A stretch of 64,000 nucleotides of DNA from Oscillospiraceae bacterium (lineage in GTDB: Bacteria > Bacillota > Clostridia > Oscillospirales > Acutalibacteraceae). How positions within the stretch are numbered: position 1 is the stretch's first letter; each line of letters starts with the position of its first letter. Positions 1 to 7,674 of this stretch are shown piece by piece. The translations under genes and the position numbers were made by a program. Location: contig SVQA01000006.1 of assembly GCA_015065545.1 (NCBI GenBank), positions 85,753 to 149,752 of the forward strand, in the 5' to 3' direction. The notes beneath the pieces are model-generated. The model saw only the letters and a program-made list of their open reading frames with translations. It was not told the DNA's origin and searched no databases.

Positions 1-1109
1 TTTTTGAAGGTAAACTTCTTTTTTGGAGCTGTATCTCCGTTTCCGACAGGCTTCCAAAGCTGAATTATTCCGCCCTCCTGAAGCTTCACAAGGATTATAA
101 TGGTAACGGGGAAAAGCATCATACCGATAACACCGAAGGTCTTGAGTCCCACATACATAGCAATGAGTGTAACAATGGGAGGCAAACCCACCTGCTGACC
201 GATAATTCTGGGCTCGATAATATTTCTGACAACAAGAATTGTAATATACATTACAAGCAAACCTATACCAAGTACAAAGTTGCCCATAAGCATTGCGATA
301 ATGCCCCAAGGGATAAGCACCGCACCTGTACCGATAACAGGAAGAATATCGAGCACCGCAACAACAATTGCAAGCACAACCGCATAGTCAACCTTAAGAA
401 TACTCAAACCGATAAACAGCTCCGTAAATGTAATGAACATAATGATAATATATCCGCGGAGCATTTTGAGGATATTGGTAACGAAAAGCCGCTTTGCATT
501 GATAACAATCTTTGCTTTTTTCTCGCTGAGCTGAGCAATAATAAAATCTGAAACCTTTCGGTAATCCTTGGTAAGATAGCAGGAAGCTACAACCGAGAAG
601 ATAACAGAAATAAGCACTCCCGTACCCTGAGTTAAAAATCCTTCTGCAAAAGAAGTAGCAAAGCCTGCCAGACCGCTCACCAGAGTTTCGACCACAGTAC
701 CGGGGGCATCCTGCATTGCTGTGTTTACTCCTTCGGGAAGATTCTTGGAAAAGCTTGAAAACCAAAGCGAAATATCTGCAAAGGTCTGCTTAATATCGGG
801 AACAATCCCCATAAGCCAATCCGCAAATCCGTCTGCTTCTTCTACAAGCTTCCAGATAATCAAGCCTATCAGTGCAAACAATGATATAAGCACCAGAAGC
901 ACCAAAGCTATAGACCAGAAGGTTCTTGATACCTTCGTTTTTTTCGTTAAGTAATCAACAGGTTTCTGCAGCACAATTGCCACGATAAAACCGATTATGA
1001 AGGGAAGTGTCCACACCGCAATGTACTTCATAAAGAAGTAGATGAGGAAAAGCACAATTCCTATAAACAAGACATCGATTATGAGTCTTCTTTTTTTCTC
1101 TGTTGTCAA
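1..1109 (-). CDS. AI-2E family permease, YtvI-like (partial)
   Basis: Multi-pass membrane protein of the AI-2E/PerM permease family, closest in feel to sporulation protein YtvI. The minus strand reads from a TTG start at 1109, preceded by AAGAGGTG at 1118-1125, through hydrophobic N-terminal helices (ends near LPFIIGFIVAIVLQ). Near the C-terminus it has the diagnostic block RNIIEPRIIGQQVGLPPIV followed by TLIAMYVGLKTFGVIG. The frame is still open at base 1 (369 codons), so only the last residues should be missing. The family exports small molecules or is of unknown substrate; YtvI proteins are widespread in spore formers. The gene diverges from a secreted LRR protein, and each has its own promoter. 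Family confident, sporulation role inferred. Confidence 0.85.
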   Translation of the reverse strand, partial: MTTEKKRRLIIDVLFIGIVLFLIYFFMKYIAVWTLPFIIGFIVAIVLQKPVDYLTKKTKVSRTFWSIALVLLVLISLFALIGLIIWKLVEEADGFADWLMGIVPDIKQTFADISLWFSSFSKNLPEGVNTAMQDAPGTVVETLVSGLAGFATSFAEGFLTQGTGVLISVIFSVVASCYLTKDYRKVSDFIIAQLSEKKAKIVINAKRLFVTNILKMLRGYIIIMFITFTELFIGLSILKVDYAVVLAIVVAVLDILPVIGTGAVLIPWGIIAMLMGNFVLGIGLLVMYITILVVRNIIEPRIIGQQVGLPPIVTLIAMYVGLKTFGVIGMMLFPVTIIILVKLQEGGIIQLWKPVGNGDTAPKKKFTFK

Positions 1110-1173
1110 AATTTTTACACCTCTTATTTATTACATCAGACTCTTTAATATGTAAAATTATAAAGATATATAT

Positions 1174-1202
1174 ATAATATCACCTAATTTAAAATTTGAC
1201 AA
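1174..1202 (-). promoter_or_regulatory. sigma-A-type promoter of the AI-2E permease
   Basis: On the minus strand, -35 TTGTCA (1197-1202), a 17-bp spacer and -10 TATTAT (1174-1179), about 50 bp upstream of the ribosome binding site. Confidence 0.5.
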
Positions 1203-1230
1203 TATGTATAACAAAATTCTCCCAACTTAA

Positions 1231-1259
1231 TTGACGAAACAACATATATATTATATACT
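1231..1259 (+). promoter_or_regulatory. sigma-A-type promoter of the LRR/dockerin gene
   Basis: -35 TTGACG (1231-1236), 17-bp spacer, -10 TATACT (1254-1259). The AAGGAAG ribosome binding site and ATG at 1291 follow. Confidence 0.5.
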
Positions 1260-1290
1260 GTTTATATACTCGTTTTAAGGAAGTGCTACA

Positions 1291-2730
1291 ATGAAAAAAA
1301 TAGTTTCGATTTTCACAATCCTTGCATTGCTTTTATCCTGCTTTGCAATCATTGGTATGTCAGTTTCTGCTGCCACCCACAACTTCACTTATAAGGCTCT
1401 CTCAGAGACTACCGCAGAAATCACAGGCTATTCCGGTGACGGCGGCAACTTAACAATTCCCGAAAAAATAGACGGCCTTGAGATTGTAGCCATTGGTAAC
1501 GAGGCGTTTTATCAAAACAAAACGCTCGGCAACATCACTCTTCCCGACACTGTTGAAACTATCGGTCACAAAGCTTTTTCAGGCTCTTTCATCAAAGGCA
1601 TCACAATGACCGACTCTGTTGTTGAAATCGGCACCAATGCTTTCTCCTACTGTATTTACCTTGAAAATGTAACACTTTCAGGCGGACTTAACGCAATCAG
1701 CAACAACGCTTTTTCTTACTGTACCCGACTTAAAAGCATTGTAATTCCCGAGGGCATCAGCCATATTGACATAAGTGCATTTCAGAGCTGCAATCATCTT
1801 TCGGATGTAAAGCTCCCCACAACAATCGATACTATCGATGAATACGCCTTTGCATACTGTGCCATTACAAAGATAGTTTTGCCTGAAGGTCTGGAAGATA
1901 TAAAAAATGTAGCCTTTTTCCAGTGTGAAAAACTTGAAACCTTAACAATCCCCTCCACAGTAAAAGAAATCGGCGACTTTGCGTTTTCCGGATGTCTGGC
2001 TCTTAAGAAGCTCACTATCTGTGACGGTTTAAAGAAAATCGGCAACTATGCTTTTGATGCTTGTCCCTTCAAAGAGGTTACCGTGCCCGACTCTGTAGAG
2101 GAAATCGGACTTTATGCCCTCGGCTTTACAGATTATTTGGTTGAAATTGAAAAAACCGAGGATTTCACAATTACCTGTAAAAAGGACACAGCAGCATACA
2201 ACTACGCTACTGAAAACCTCATTAACATAAACCTTATTGAAGATGAGCCTGTGATAGAGCCCTCATCAAGCACAAATGGCGAAATTCCCACAGTGCCTAC
2301 CTCAAGCTCAACAGTAGAGATTCCTACAACTCCCACCTCAAGCTCAACAGAGGAAATCCCCTCTGCCCCCACCCAAAGCTCCACTCAGGAAAACTCTTCT
2401 GTTCCCACACCAAGCTCTACCGAGGAGCTTCCCTCAATCCCAACATCATCTTCAAAAACCACCAACACCTCCCCCACAGTGCCCACATCCTCATCTTCCG
2501 ACATCACACCGCCTGCTCCCTCAAAGATGCTTGGTGATGTAGACACAAACGGCATCGTTAACGTTAAAGACGCTACTGCCATTCAGAAGCAGATAGCAGG
2601 ACTTGAGGTTATCCGTTATGACGAGTCAGTTGCAGATTCTGACGAAAACGGCTCTGTAAATGTTAAAGACGCAACCGCTGTTCAGAAATGGGTAGCAGGT
2701 CTGCTCGAGAACAGTAACATCGGCAAATAA
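1291..2730 (+). CDS. secreted BspA-like LRR_5 protein with C-terminal dockerin
   Basis: Exported 479-residue protein. A signal peptide spans residues 1-28 (basic MKKIVS, hydrophobic core, SVSAA cleavage site). About residues 35-300 are leucine-rich repeats of the LRR_5/BspA type, seen as repeated 'IGNEAF / LPDTVETIG / AFSYC' units of roughly 23 residues. A Ser/Thr/Pro linker (about 305-410) has repeated PTSSSTEEIP-like units. Residues about 413-473 are a type I dockerin with two Ca-loop repeats, DVDTNGIVNVKDAT and DSDENGSVNVKDAT. Dockerins bind cohesin modules on scaffoldins, so the protein is probably attached to a cell-surface or cellulosome-like complex. LRR_5 modules are often adhesive, but no ligand can be named. 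Monocistronic, bounded by its own promoter and terminator. Confidence 0.9.
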   Translation: MKKIVSIFTILALLLSCFAIIGMSVSAATHNFTYKALSETTAEITGYSGDGGNLTIPEKIDGLEIVAIGNEAFYQNKTLGNITLPDTVETIGHKAFSGSFIKGITMTDSVVEIGTNAFSYCIYLENVTLSGGLNAISNNAFSYCTRLKSIVIPEGISHIDISAFQSCNHLSDVKLPTTIDTIDEYAFAYCAITKIVLPEGLEDIKNVAFFQCEKLETLTIPSTVKEIGDFAFSGCLALKKLTICDGLKKIGNYAFDACPFKEVTVPDSVEEIGLYALGFTDYLVEIEKTEDFTITCKKDTAAYNYATENLININLIEDEPVIEPSSSTNGEIPTVPTSSSTVEIPTTPTSSSTEEIPSAPTQSSTQENSSVPTPSSTEELPSIPTSSSKTTNTSPTVPTSSSSDITPPAPSKMLGDVDTNGIVNVKDATAIQKQIAGLEVIRYDESVADSDENGSVNVKDATAVQKWVAGLLENSNIGK

Positions 2731-2743
2731 TAAAAAATGCTTT

Positions 2744-2774
2744 AATCCCTCTGTACTTGCAGAGGGATTTTTTC
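2744..2774 (+). terminator. intrinsic terminator of the LRR/dockerin gene
   Basis: 10-bp perfect stem AATCCCTCTG / CAGAGGGATT (2744-2753, 2760-2769) with a 6-nt loop and a T tract. Confidence 0.85.
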
Positions 2775-2791
2775 TTTGCCTGTTTACACGT

Positions 2792-2827
2792 AAAAAGCCT
2801 GTCTGCAAAACTTTACAGACAGGCTTT
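2792..2827 (-). terminator. intrinsic terminator of the EF-G-like gene
   Basis: 12-bp stem AAAGCCTGTCTG / CAGACAGGCTTT (2794-2805, 2816-2827). On the minus strand it is followed by a T-rich run, just beyond the stop of the GTPase gene. Confidence 0.8.
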
Positions 2828-2843
2828 AAGTGTTATTCTTTAA

Positions 2844-4910
2844 TTATTCTTCTGCTTCCTTCTTTGCTGCTTCGATAACCTTCTGTGCAACATTTGCGGG
2901 AGCATCCTCATAGCGAACAAAGTCAAAGCTGAAACGACCTCTGCCCTGTGTTACCTGACGGATGTAAGTAGAGAAGTCGTGCATCTCTGCCATAGGAACT
3001 TCCGCATCAACAGTCTGCTGACCATCTTCGCCGGGCTCCATACCCAGAACTCTGCCTCGACGCTTGTTAACCTCACCCATAATATCGCCCATGTTTGCAT
3101 CGGGAACAGTACACTTAAGCGAACCAACAGGCTCCAAAAGTGCAGGATTTGCAACTGCCATACCATTCTTGAAAGCAACCTTGGCTGCCATCTTGAATGC
3201 CATTTCGTTGGAGTCAACAGGATGGTAAGAACCATCGTAAAGTGTAGCCTTAAGACCTACAACGGGATATCCTGCAAGGGGACCCTTCTGGATAGCTTCT
3301 CTCAGACCCTTTTCAACTGCAGGGAAGAAGTTCTTGGGAACAGAGCCGCCAACAACTCTCTCTGCAAACTCAAGGTCTGTGCAGTCACAAGGCTCGAACT
3401 CAATCCAAACATCACCGAACTGACCTGAGCCGCCGGACTGCTTCTTATGTCTGCCCTGAACCTGAACCTTCTTACGAATTGCCTCACGATAAGCTACCTT
3501 GGGTTTCTTGAGAGTTACCTCAACATTGAATTTACTCTTAAGCTTACATACTACTATATCAAGATGCTGTTCACCCTTACCGGAGAGAACCATCTCTTTT
3601 GTTTCTTTATCCGACTTAAATCCGAGGGAGGGATCTTCCTCAATAAGTCTTGCGATACCCTGTGCAACCTTGTCTTCTTCGCCGCTCTTCTTGGGGAAGA
3701 TAGCCATAGAGAAGGAGGGCTTGTTGTACTGAGGACCTGCAAGAGTTACAACTCTCTTGGGTGAGCAGAGTGTGTCGCCTGTAGCGGCAGAAGAAAGCTT
3801 GGGAATAGCACCAATATCACCTGCACCAACGAAGGGAACATCCACCTGCTTTTTACCTCTTACAAGGAATACCTTTGCGATTCTCTCGCTTTCACCTGTT
3901 CTTGCATTAACAAGAGGAGCATCAGCAGAAACCTTACCTGCAATAACCTTGAAGTAAGAAAGCTTGCCAACAAAGGGGTCAGCAACGGTCTTGAAGATAG
4001 TTGCAACTGTGGGAGCATTCTCGTCAACCTCAATCTTAACATCCTCGCCGTTTTCGTCCTTACCAACCTCTGCGCTGATAACAGCTGCAGGAGGTGTGTA
4101 CTTAACGATAGCATCAAGAAGAACATCCATACCTGCCTGTGTGATAGCCTCAACACAGAATACGGGAGCAATGTCACCGGAGATAACAGCGTTCTTAATA
4201 CCCTCGTTCATCTCTTCTGCAGTGAACTCCTCACCGCCGAAGAATTTATCCATAAGTTCCTCAGAAGTTTCTGCAACAGCTTCCTTGATAGCATTTGTGT
4301 ACTCATCAAGCTTTTCAAATGCAGGCATTGCAATTTCTGTAGCCTTGGAGCCATTATATGTATATGCCTTCTGATTTGCCAGGTCAATATATGCAGTAGC
4401 CTTACCGCCTTCTACAACAGGAACAAATACGGGACAAACATTGTAACCGTATCTTTCCTTAAGCTCGTCGATAAGTGCGTAATAATCTACGTTGGGATCA
4501 CACATTCCGTTAACAATAAAGAATCTGGGACGCTTGCCTCTTCTTGCAAATTTAAAGCCACGCTCTGTACCAACGTTGATACCGCCCTTTGCAGATACAA
4601 CGATACCTACGGAATCGGCTGCACGAATAGCCTCAACACAGCCTGCCATATAGTCGTAAAGACCGGGAGCATCCAGAATATTAATCTTTGAGTCCTTCCA
4701 CTCAACGGGAGCTGCTGCCAAGGCAACAGATACTTTTCTCTTAATTTCTTCAGGGTCAAAGTCCATAACAGTATTTCCGTCCTGAGTTTTGCCCATACGG
4801 TCGATAACTCCGGTCATAAACAGCATTGCCTCGGTAAGAGTAGTCTTACCTGCACCGCTATGACCGGTAAGCGCAATGTTATAAATTTTGTCTGCTGTGT
4901 ACTGTTTCAT
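2844..4910 (-). CDS. EF-G-like translational GTPase with divergent G motifs
   Basis: 688-residue protein of the elongation factor G family (EF-G/FusA paralogue group). The P-loop GHSGAGKT (residues 16-23) is intact, and domains II-V are recognisable (for example GKGEQHLD in domain III and GEVNKRRGRVLGMEP in domain V). Two core GTPase motifs are abnormal. Switch II reads DAPGLYDY (from residue 80), so the catalytic His of DTPGH is Leu. The base-specificity motif NKxD reads NGMCD (134-138). Canonical EF-G catalyses ribosome translocation. The lost His and Lys suggest slow GTP hydrolysis or altered nucleotide preference, so this is probably an accessory paralogue rather than the housekeeping FusA. 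It also lacks the usual rpsL-rpsG-tuf neighbours. AAAGGAG precedes the ATG; the gene is monocistronic. Confidence 0.85.
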   Translation of the reverse strand: MKQYTADKIYNIALTGHSGAGKTTLTEAMLFMTGVIDRMGKTQDGNTVMDFDPEEIKRKVSVALAAAPVEWKDSKINILDAPGLYDYMAGCVEAIRAADSVGIVVSAKGGINVGTERGFKFARRGKRPRFFIVNGMCDPNVDYYALIDELKERYGYNVCPVFVPVVEGGKATAYIDLANQKAYTYNGSKATEIAMPAFEKLDEYTNAIKEAVAETSEELMDKFFGGEEFTAEEMNEGIKNAVISGDIAPVFCVEAITQAGMDVLLDAIVKYTPPAAVISAEVGKDENGEDVKIEVDENAPTVATIFKTVADPFVGKLSYFKVIAGKVSADAPLVNARTGESERIAKVFLVRGKKQVDVPFVGAGDIGAIPKLSSAATGDTLCSPKRVVTLAGPQYNKPSFSMAIFPKKSGEEDKVAQGIARLIEEDPSLGFKSDKETKEMVLSGKGEQHLDIVVCKLKSKFNVEVTLKKPKVAYREAIRKKVQVQGRHKKQSGGSGQFGDVWIEFEPCDCTDLEFAERVVGGSVPKNFFPAVEKGLREAIQKGPLAGYPVVGLKATLYDGSYHPVDSNEMAFKMAAKVAFKNGMAVANPALLEPVGSLKCTVPDANMGDIMGEVNKRRGRVLGMEPGEDGQQTVDAEVPMAEMHDFSTYIRQVTQGRGRFSFDFVRYEDAPANVAQKVIEAAKKEAEE

Positions 4911-5010
4911 AAAAATTTAACTCCTTTCGTGCCTTTGGCGGCAACGGATATATGCGTACTCAAATGATTAGTAAACTATAAAAAACCAAACACTAAAAGT
5001 AACTGTTTTC

Positions 5011-5039
5011 ATTATATCAAAGTGAATTTCATAACACAA
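5011..5039 (-). promoter_or_regulatory. sigma-A-type promoter of the EF-G-like gene
   Basis: -10 TATAAT (5011-5016 on the minus strand), 17-bp spacer, -35 TTGTGT (5034-5039). This leaves a 5' leader of about 95 nt. Confidence 0.5.
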
Positions 5040-5157
5040 CATAAAATTGCCATAGTTCCCGAATTTTGACTTTTCGCACGGATTGGAACAAGCTCGTTTG
5101 TGCATTATGCACAATATTTTCTATTGCAGTTAAAAGTATTTACACTACGATACCAAG

Positions 5158-5194
5158 AAAAGAGGTCTTGTCCCGAGTAAAAGGACAAGACCTC
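5158..5194 (-). terminator. intrinsic terminator of cysK
   Basis: 12-bp perfect stem GAGGTCTTGTCC / GGACAAGACCTC (5162-5173, 5183-5194) with a TTTTCTT run on the minus strand. A T run also flanks the plus-strand side. Confidence 0.85.
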
Positions 5195-5239
5195 AATGTT
5201 TTTTAGATTCTTAACCTTTGCAATAATCTATGCAAAAGC

Positions 5240-6166
5240 TCAGTCAAATATACCTGTGGAAAGATACCTTTCTCCTGTGTCGGGCAAGAGAGCAACCACT
5301 CGTTTACCCCCATTCTCTTCTCTCTTTGCAAGCTCCATAGCTGCAAAGAGTGCCGCACCGGAAGAAATACCTACAAGATAACCCTCCGTTCTTGAGAGCT
5401 CTCTGCAAACTGCGAAAGCATCCTTCTCCCAAACAGGAAAAACCTCGTCAATAATTTCTGTGTCAAGTATATCGGGAATAAAGTTAGCGCCTATTCCCTG
5501 AAGTCCGTGAGAGCCCGCCTCGCCGCCTGAAAGGAGAGGAGATTTTTTGGGCTCCACAGCTATGATTTTTACATTAAGATTTTTGCTTTTAAGATATTTT
5601 GCCACACCTGTCAGAGTACCGCCTGTACCCACACCTGCCACAAAAACATCAACAGCGCCCTCGGTGTCCTGCCAGATTTCAGGACCCGTTGTTTCAAAGT
5701 GGGCTTTTGCATTCGCCTCGTTTTCAAACTGAGAAGGCATAAAGCTGCCCTCATTTTCTTCGTATATCTCTCGGGCTTTTTTTATAGCACCACTCATACC
5801 CATTGAGCCGTCAGTAAGTACAATCTCTGCGCCGTAAGCTTTCAAGAGATTTCTTCTTTCAACGCTCATTGTGTCAGGCATTGTAAGTATAACTTTATAT
5901 CCGCGGGATGCCGCCACTGCCGCAAGTCCGATACCTGTATTACCCGAGGTGGGTTCAATAATAAGAGAGCCTTCTCTCAATATGCCTTTCTCCTCTGCGT
6001 CCTTTATCATATAGAGTGCCGCTCTGTCTTTAACACTTCCTGCAGGATTGAAGTACTCAAGCTTTGCAAGAAGCTCCGCTTTAACACCCTTATCCTTTGT
6101 AAAGTTCTGAAGATTTACCAAGGGAGTAGAACCGATAACCTCTGTTATATCCTTATATATTTTCAT
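5240..6166 (-). CDS. cysK: cysteine synthase A (O-acetylserine sulfhydrylase)
   Basis: PLP enzyme that makes L-cysteine from O-acetylserine and sulfide in the cytoplasm. The PLP lysine lies in PAGSVKDRAA, the substrate loop is EPTSGNTG, and the phosphate-binding loop is GVGTGGTLTG. Length 308 residues matches CysK. I place the start at the ATG at 6166, nine bases from AAGGA; an in-frame GTG two codons earlier sits too close to that site. The gene is divergent from the cysteine desulfidase gene, so a cysteine-making and a cysteine-degrading enzyme share one intergenic region. Each has its own promoter there. Confidence 0.93.
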   Translation of the reverse strand: MKIYKDITEVIGSTPLVNLQNFTKDKGVKAELLAKLEYFNPAGSVKDRAALYMIKDAEEKGILREGSLIIEPTSGNTGIGLAAVAASRGYKVILTMPDTMSVERRNLLKAYGAEIVLTDGSMGMSGAIKKAREIYEENEGSFMPSQFENEANAKAHFETTGPEIWQDTEGAVDVFVAGVGTGGTLTGVAKYLKSKNLNVKIIAVEPKKSPLLSGGEAGSHGLQGIGANFIPDILDTEIIDEVFPVWEKDAFAVCRELSRTEGYLVGISSGAALFAAMELAKREENGGKRVVALLPDTGERYLSTGIFD

Positions 6167-6194
6167 ATACACACATCCTTAAAAGTATATAAAA

Positions 6195-6224
6195 ATTATA
6201 CATCCCACTCCCCTTCTGTGTCAA
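6195..6224 (-). promoter_or_regulatory. promoter of cysK
   Basis: Minus strand -35 TTGACA (6219-6224), 18-bp spacer, -10 TATAAT (6195-6200). Both hexamers are consensus. Confidence 0.7.
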
Positions 6225-6270
6225 GGAATTCTCTTTTATTCCCTTTACTTTACAAATATAAAAATAATAC

Positions 6271-6299
6271 TACAAATTCCTCAAAGCCTGTGCTATAAT
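6271..6299 (+). promoter_or_regulatory. extended -10 promoter of cyuA
   Basis: TGCTATAAT (6291-6299) is a consensus extended -10. The -35 region at 6271-6276 (TACAAA) is weak. The GAGGAGG ribosome binding site follows within 25 bp. Confidence 0.55.
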
Positions 6300-6330
6300 T
6301 GTTTTATAAACGGTCGAGGAGGACTAAAGG

Positions 6331-7605
6331 GTGAAAAACGTCGAGTACTTTACACAATACACAGATATTCTGAGAGAAGAGCTTATTCCTGCAATGGGCT
6401 GTACAGAACCTATTGCCATAGCTTATGCCGCCGCAAAGGCAAGAGAAATCTTGGGAGAAAATCCCGAGGAAGTCACAATAGACGTAAGTGGCAATATTCT
6501 TAAGAACGTAAAGAGTGTTGTAGTCCCAAATACCGAAGGTCTGCGTGGAATTCCTGCAGCTGTAGCAGTTGGAATTATTGCAGGAAATCCCGATAAGGAG
6601 CTGGAAGTTCTCTCGGAGATTACAGGTGAGCAGATTGCAAAGACAAAGAAGTTTCTCACAAACACTCCCATAACCGTAAACTTTGCCGACACACCCCACA
6701 TCTTTGACATTATGATAACTCTTAAAAAAGGCGGAAACTCCTCCTTTGTCCGCATTGTAGAGCATCACACCAATATAGTGTGCATCAAAAAGAACGACGA
6801 AATTCTTTTTTCGAAAGAGATAGTAAAAGAAGAAAACGGACTCACCGACTATAGCATTCTCAATATTAAAGATATAATATATTTTGCCGACAACATCTCC
6901 CTTGACTGCGTTTCTGAAATCCTAAACCGTCAGATAGAATACAATATGGCAATTGCCGAAGAAGGGCTAAAGAACTCCTACGGTGCCAACATCGGCAGTA
7001 CTCTCCTCTCCCAGAACAGCACAGATATACATCAGAAAATGCGAGCTTATGCCGCCGCAGGCAGTGACGCCCGAATGAACGGTTGTGAAATGCCCGTAAT
7101 AATCTGCTCAGGCTCCGGCAATCAGGGTATTACCGCCAGCGTTCCCGTTATTGTTTATGCAAGGGAAACAGGCAAAACCGACGAGGAGCTTCTGCGTGCC
7201 TTGTGTATTTCAAACCTTGTTACAATCCATCTCAAAGCAGGCATCGGCAGACTCTCTGCCTACTGCGGAGTTGTAAGTGCCGCTTGTGGAGCAGGAGCGG
7301 GTGCGGCTTATCTTGAAGGAGGAAGATACGACACAATAGCTCACACCATTGTAAATGCACTTGCTATGGACTCGGGAATTATCTGTGACGGTGCAAAGGC
7401 AAGCTGTGCCGCAAAGATTGCCTCCTCGGTAGATGCAGGGCTTTTGGGACTTACAATGTACAAAAACGGAAACCAATTCTACTGCGGCGAAGGCTTGGTT
7501 GCAAAGGGTGTAGAGAACACCATCCGCAATATTGGCTCCCTTGCCCGCAATGGTATGGCAGGCACAGACAAAGAAATCATAAGGCTTATGCTTTTGAGCC
7601 CTTGA
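6331..7605 (+). CDS. cyuA: L-cysteine desulfidase (UPF0597 / serine dehydratase alpha family)
   Basis: 424-residue cytosolic Fe-S enzyme of the CyuA/YhaM family, which breaks L-cysteine into sulfide, ammonia and pyruvate. The family Cys is in AMGCTEP (C24). Further conserved cysteines are in MNGCEMPVIICSGSGNQG, SAACGAGAG and CDGAKASCAAKI, the likely Fe-S ligands. The start is GTG at 6331 after GAGGAGGAC. The gene sits between divergent cysK and, 69 bp downstream on the same strand, a YcaO gene with its own promoter. YcaO enzymes can install thioamides from a sulfide source, so CyuA is a plausible sulfide supplier. That link is inference. Confidence 0.9.
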   Translation: MKNVEYFTQYTDILREELIPAMGCTEPIAIAYAAAKAREILGENPEEVTIDVSGNILKNVKSVVVPNTEGLRGIPAAVAVGIIAGNPDKELEVLSEITGEQIAKTKKFLTNTPITVNFADTPHIFDIMITLKKGGNSSFVRIVEHHTNIVCIKKNDEILFSKEIVKEENGLTDYSILNIKDIIYFADNISLDCVSEILNRQIEYNMAIAEEGLKNSYGANIGSTLLSQNSTDIHQKMRAYAAAGSDARMNGCEMPVIICSGSGNQGITASVPVIVYARETGKTDEELLRALCISNLVTIHLKAGIGRLSAYCGVVSAACGAGAGAAYLEGGRYDTIAHTIVNALAMDSGIICDGAKASCAAKIASSVDAGLLGLTMYKNGNQFYCGEGLVAKGVENTIRNIGSLARNGMAGTDKEIIRLMLLSP

Positions 7606-7614
7606 GAAGATTTA

Positions 7615-7644
7615 TTGACAAGCCAAAATACTTGATGATATAAT
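7615..7644 (+). promoter_or_regulatory. consensus promoter of ycaO
   Basis: -35 TTGACA (7615-7620), 18-bp spacer, -10 TATAAT (7639-7644), starting 10 bp after the cyuA stop. ycaO can therefore be transcribed alone. Confidence 0.75.
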
Positions 7645-7674
7645 TTATGTATTATTCTTAACAAGAGGTATTTT

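Noticed and set aside
721..954. Short plus-strand frame at the left end
   Set aside because: Antisense to the AI-2E permease, whose minus-strand frame is continuous with correct family motifs.
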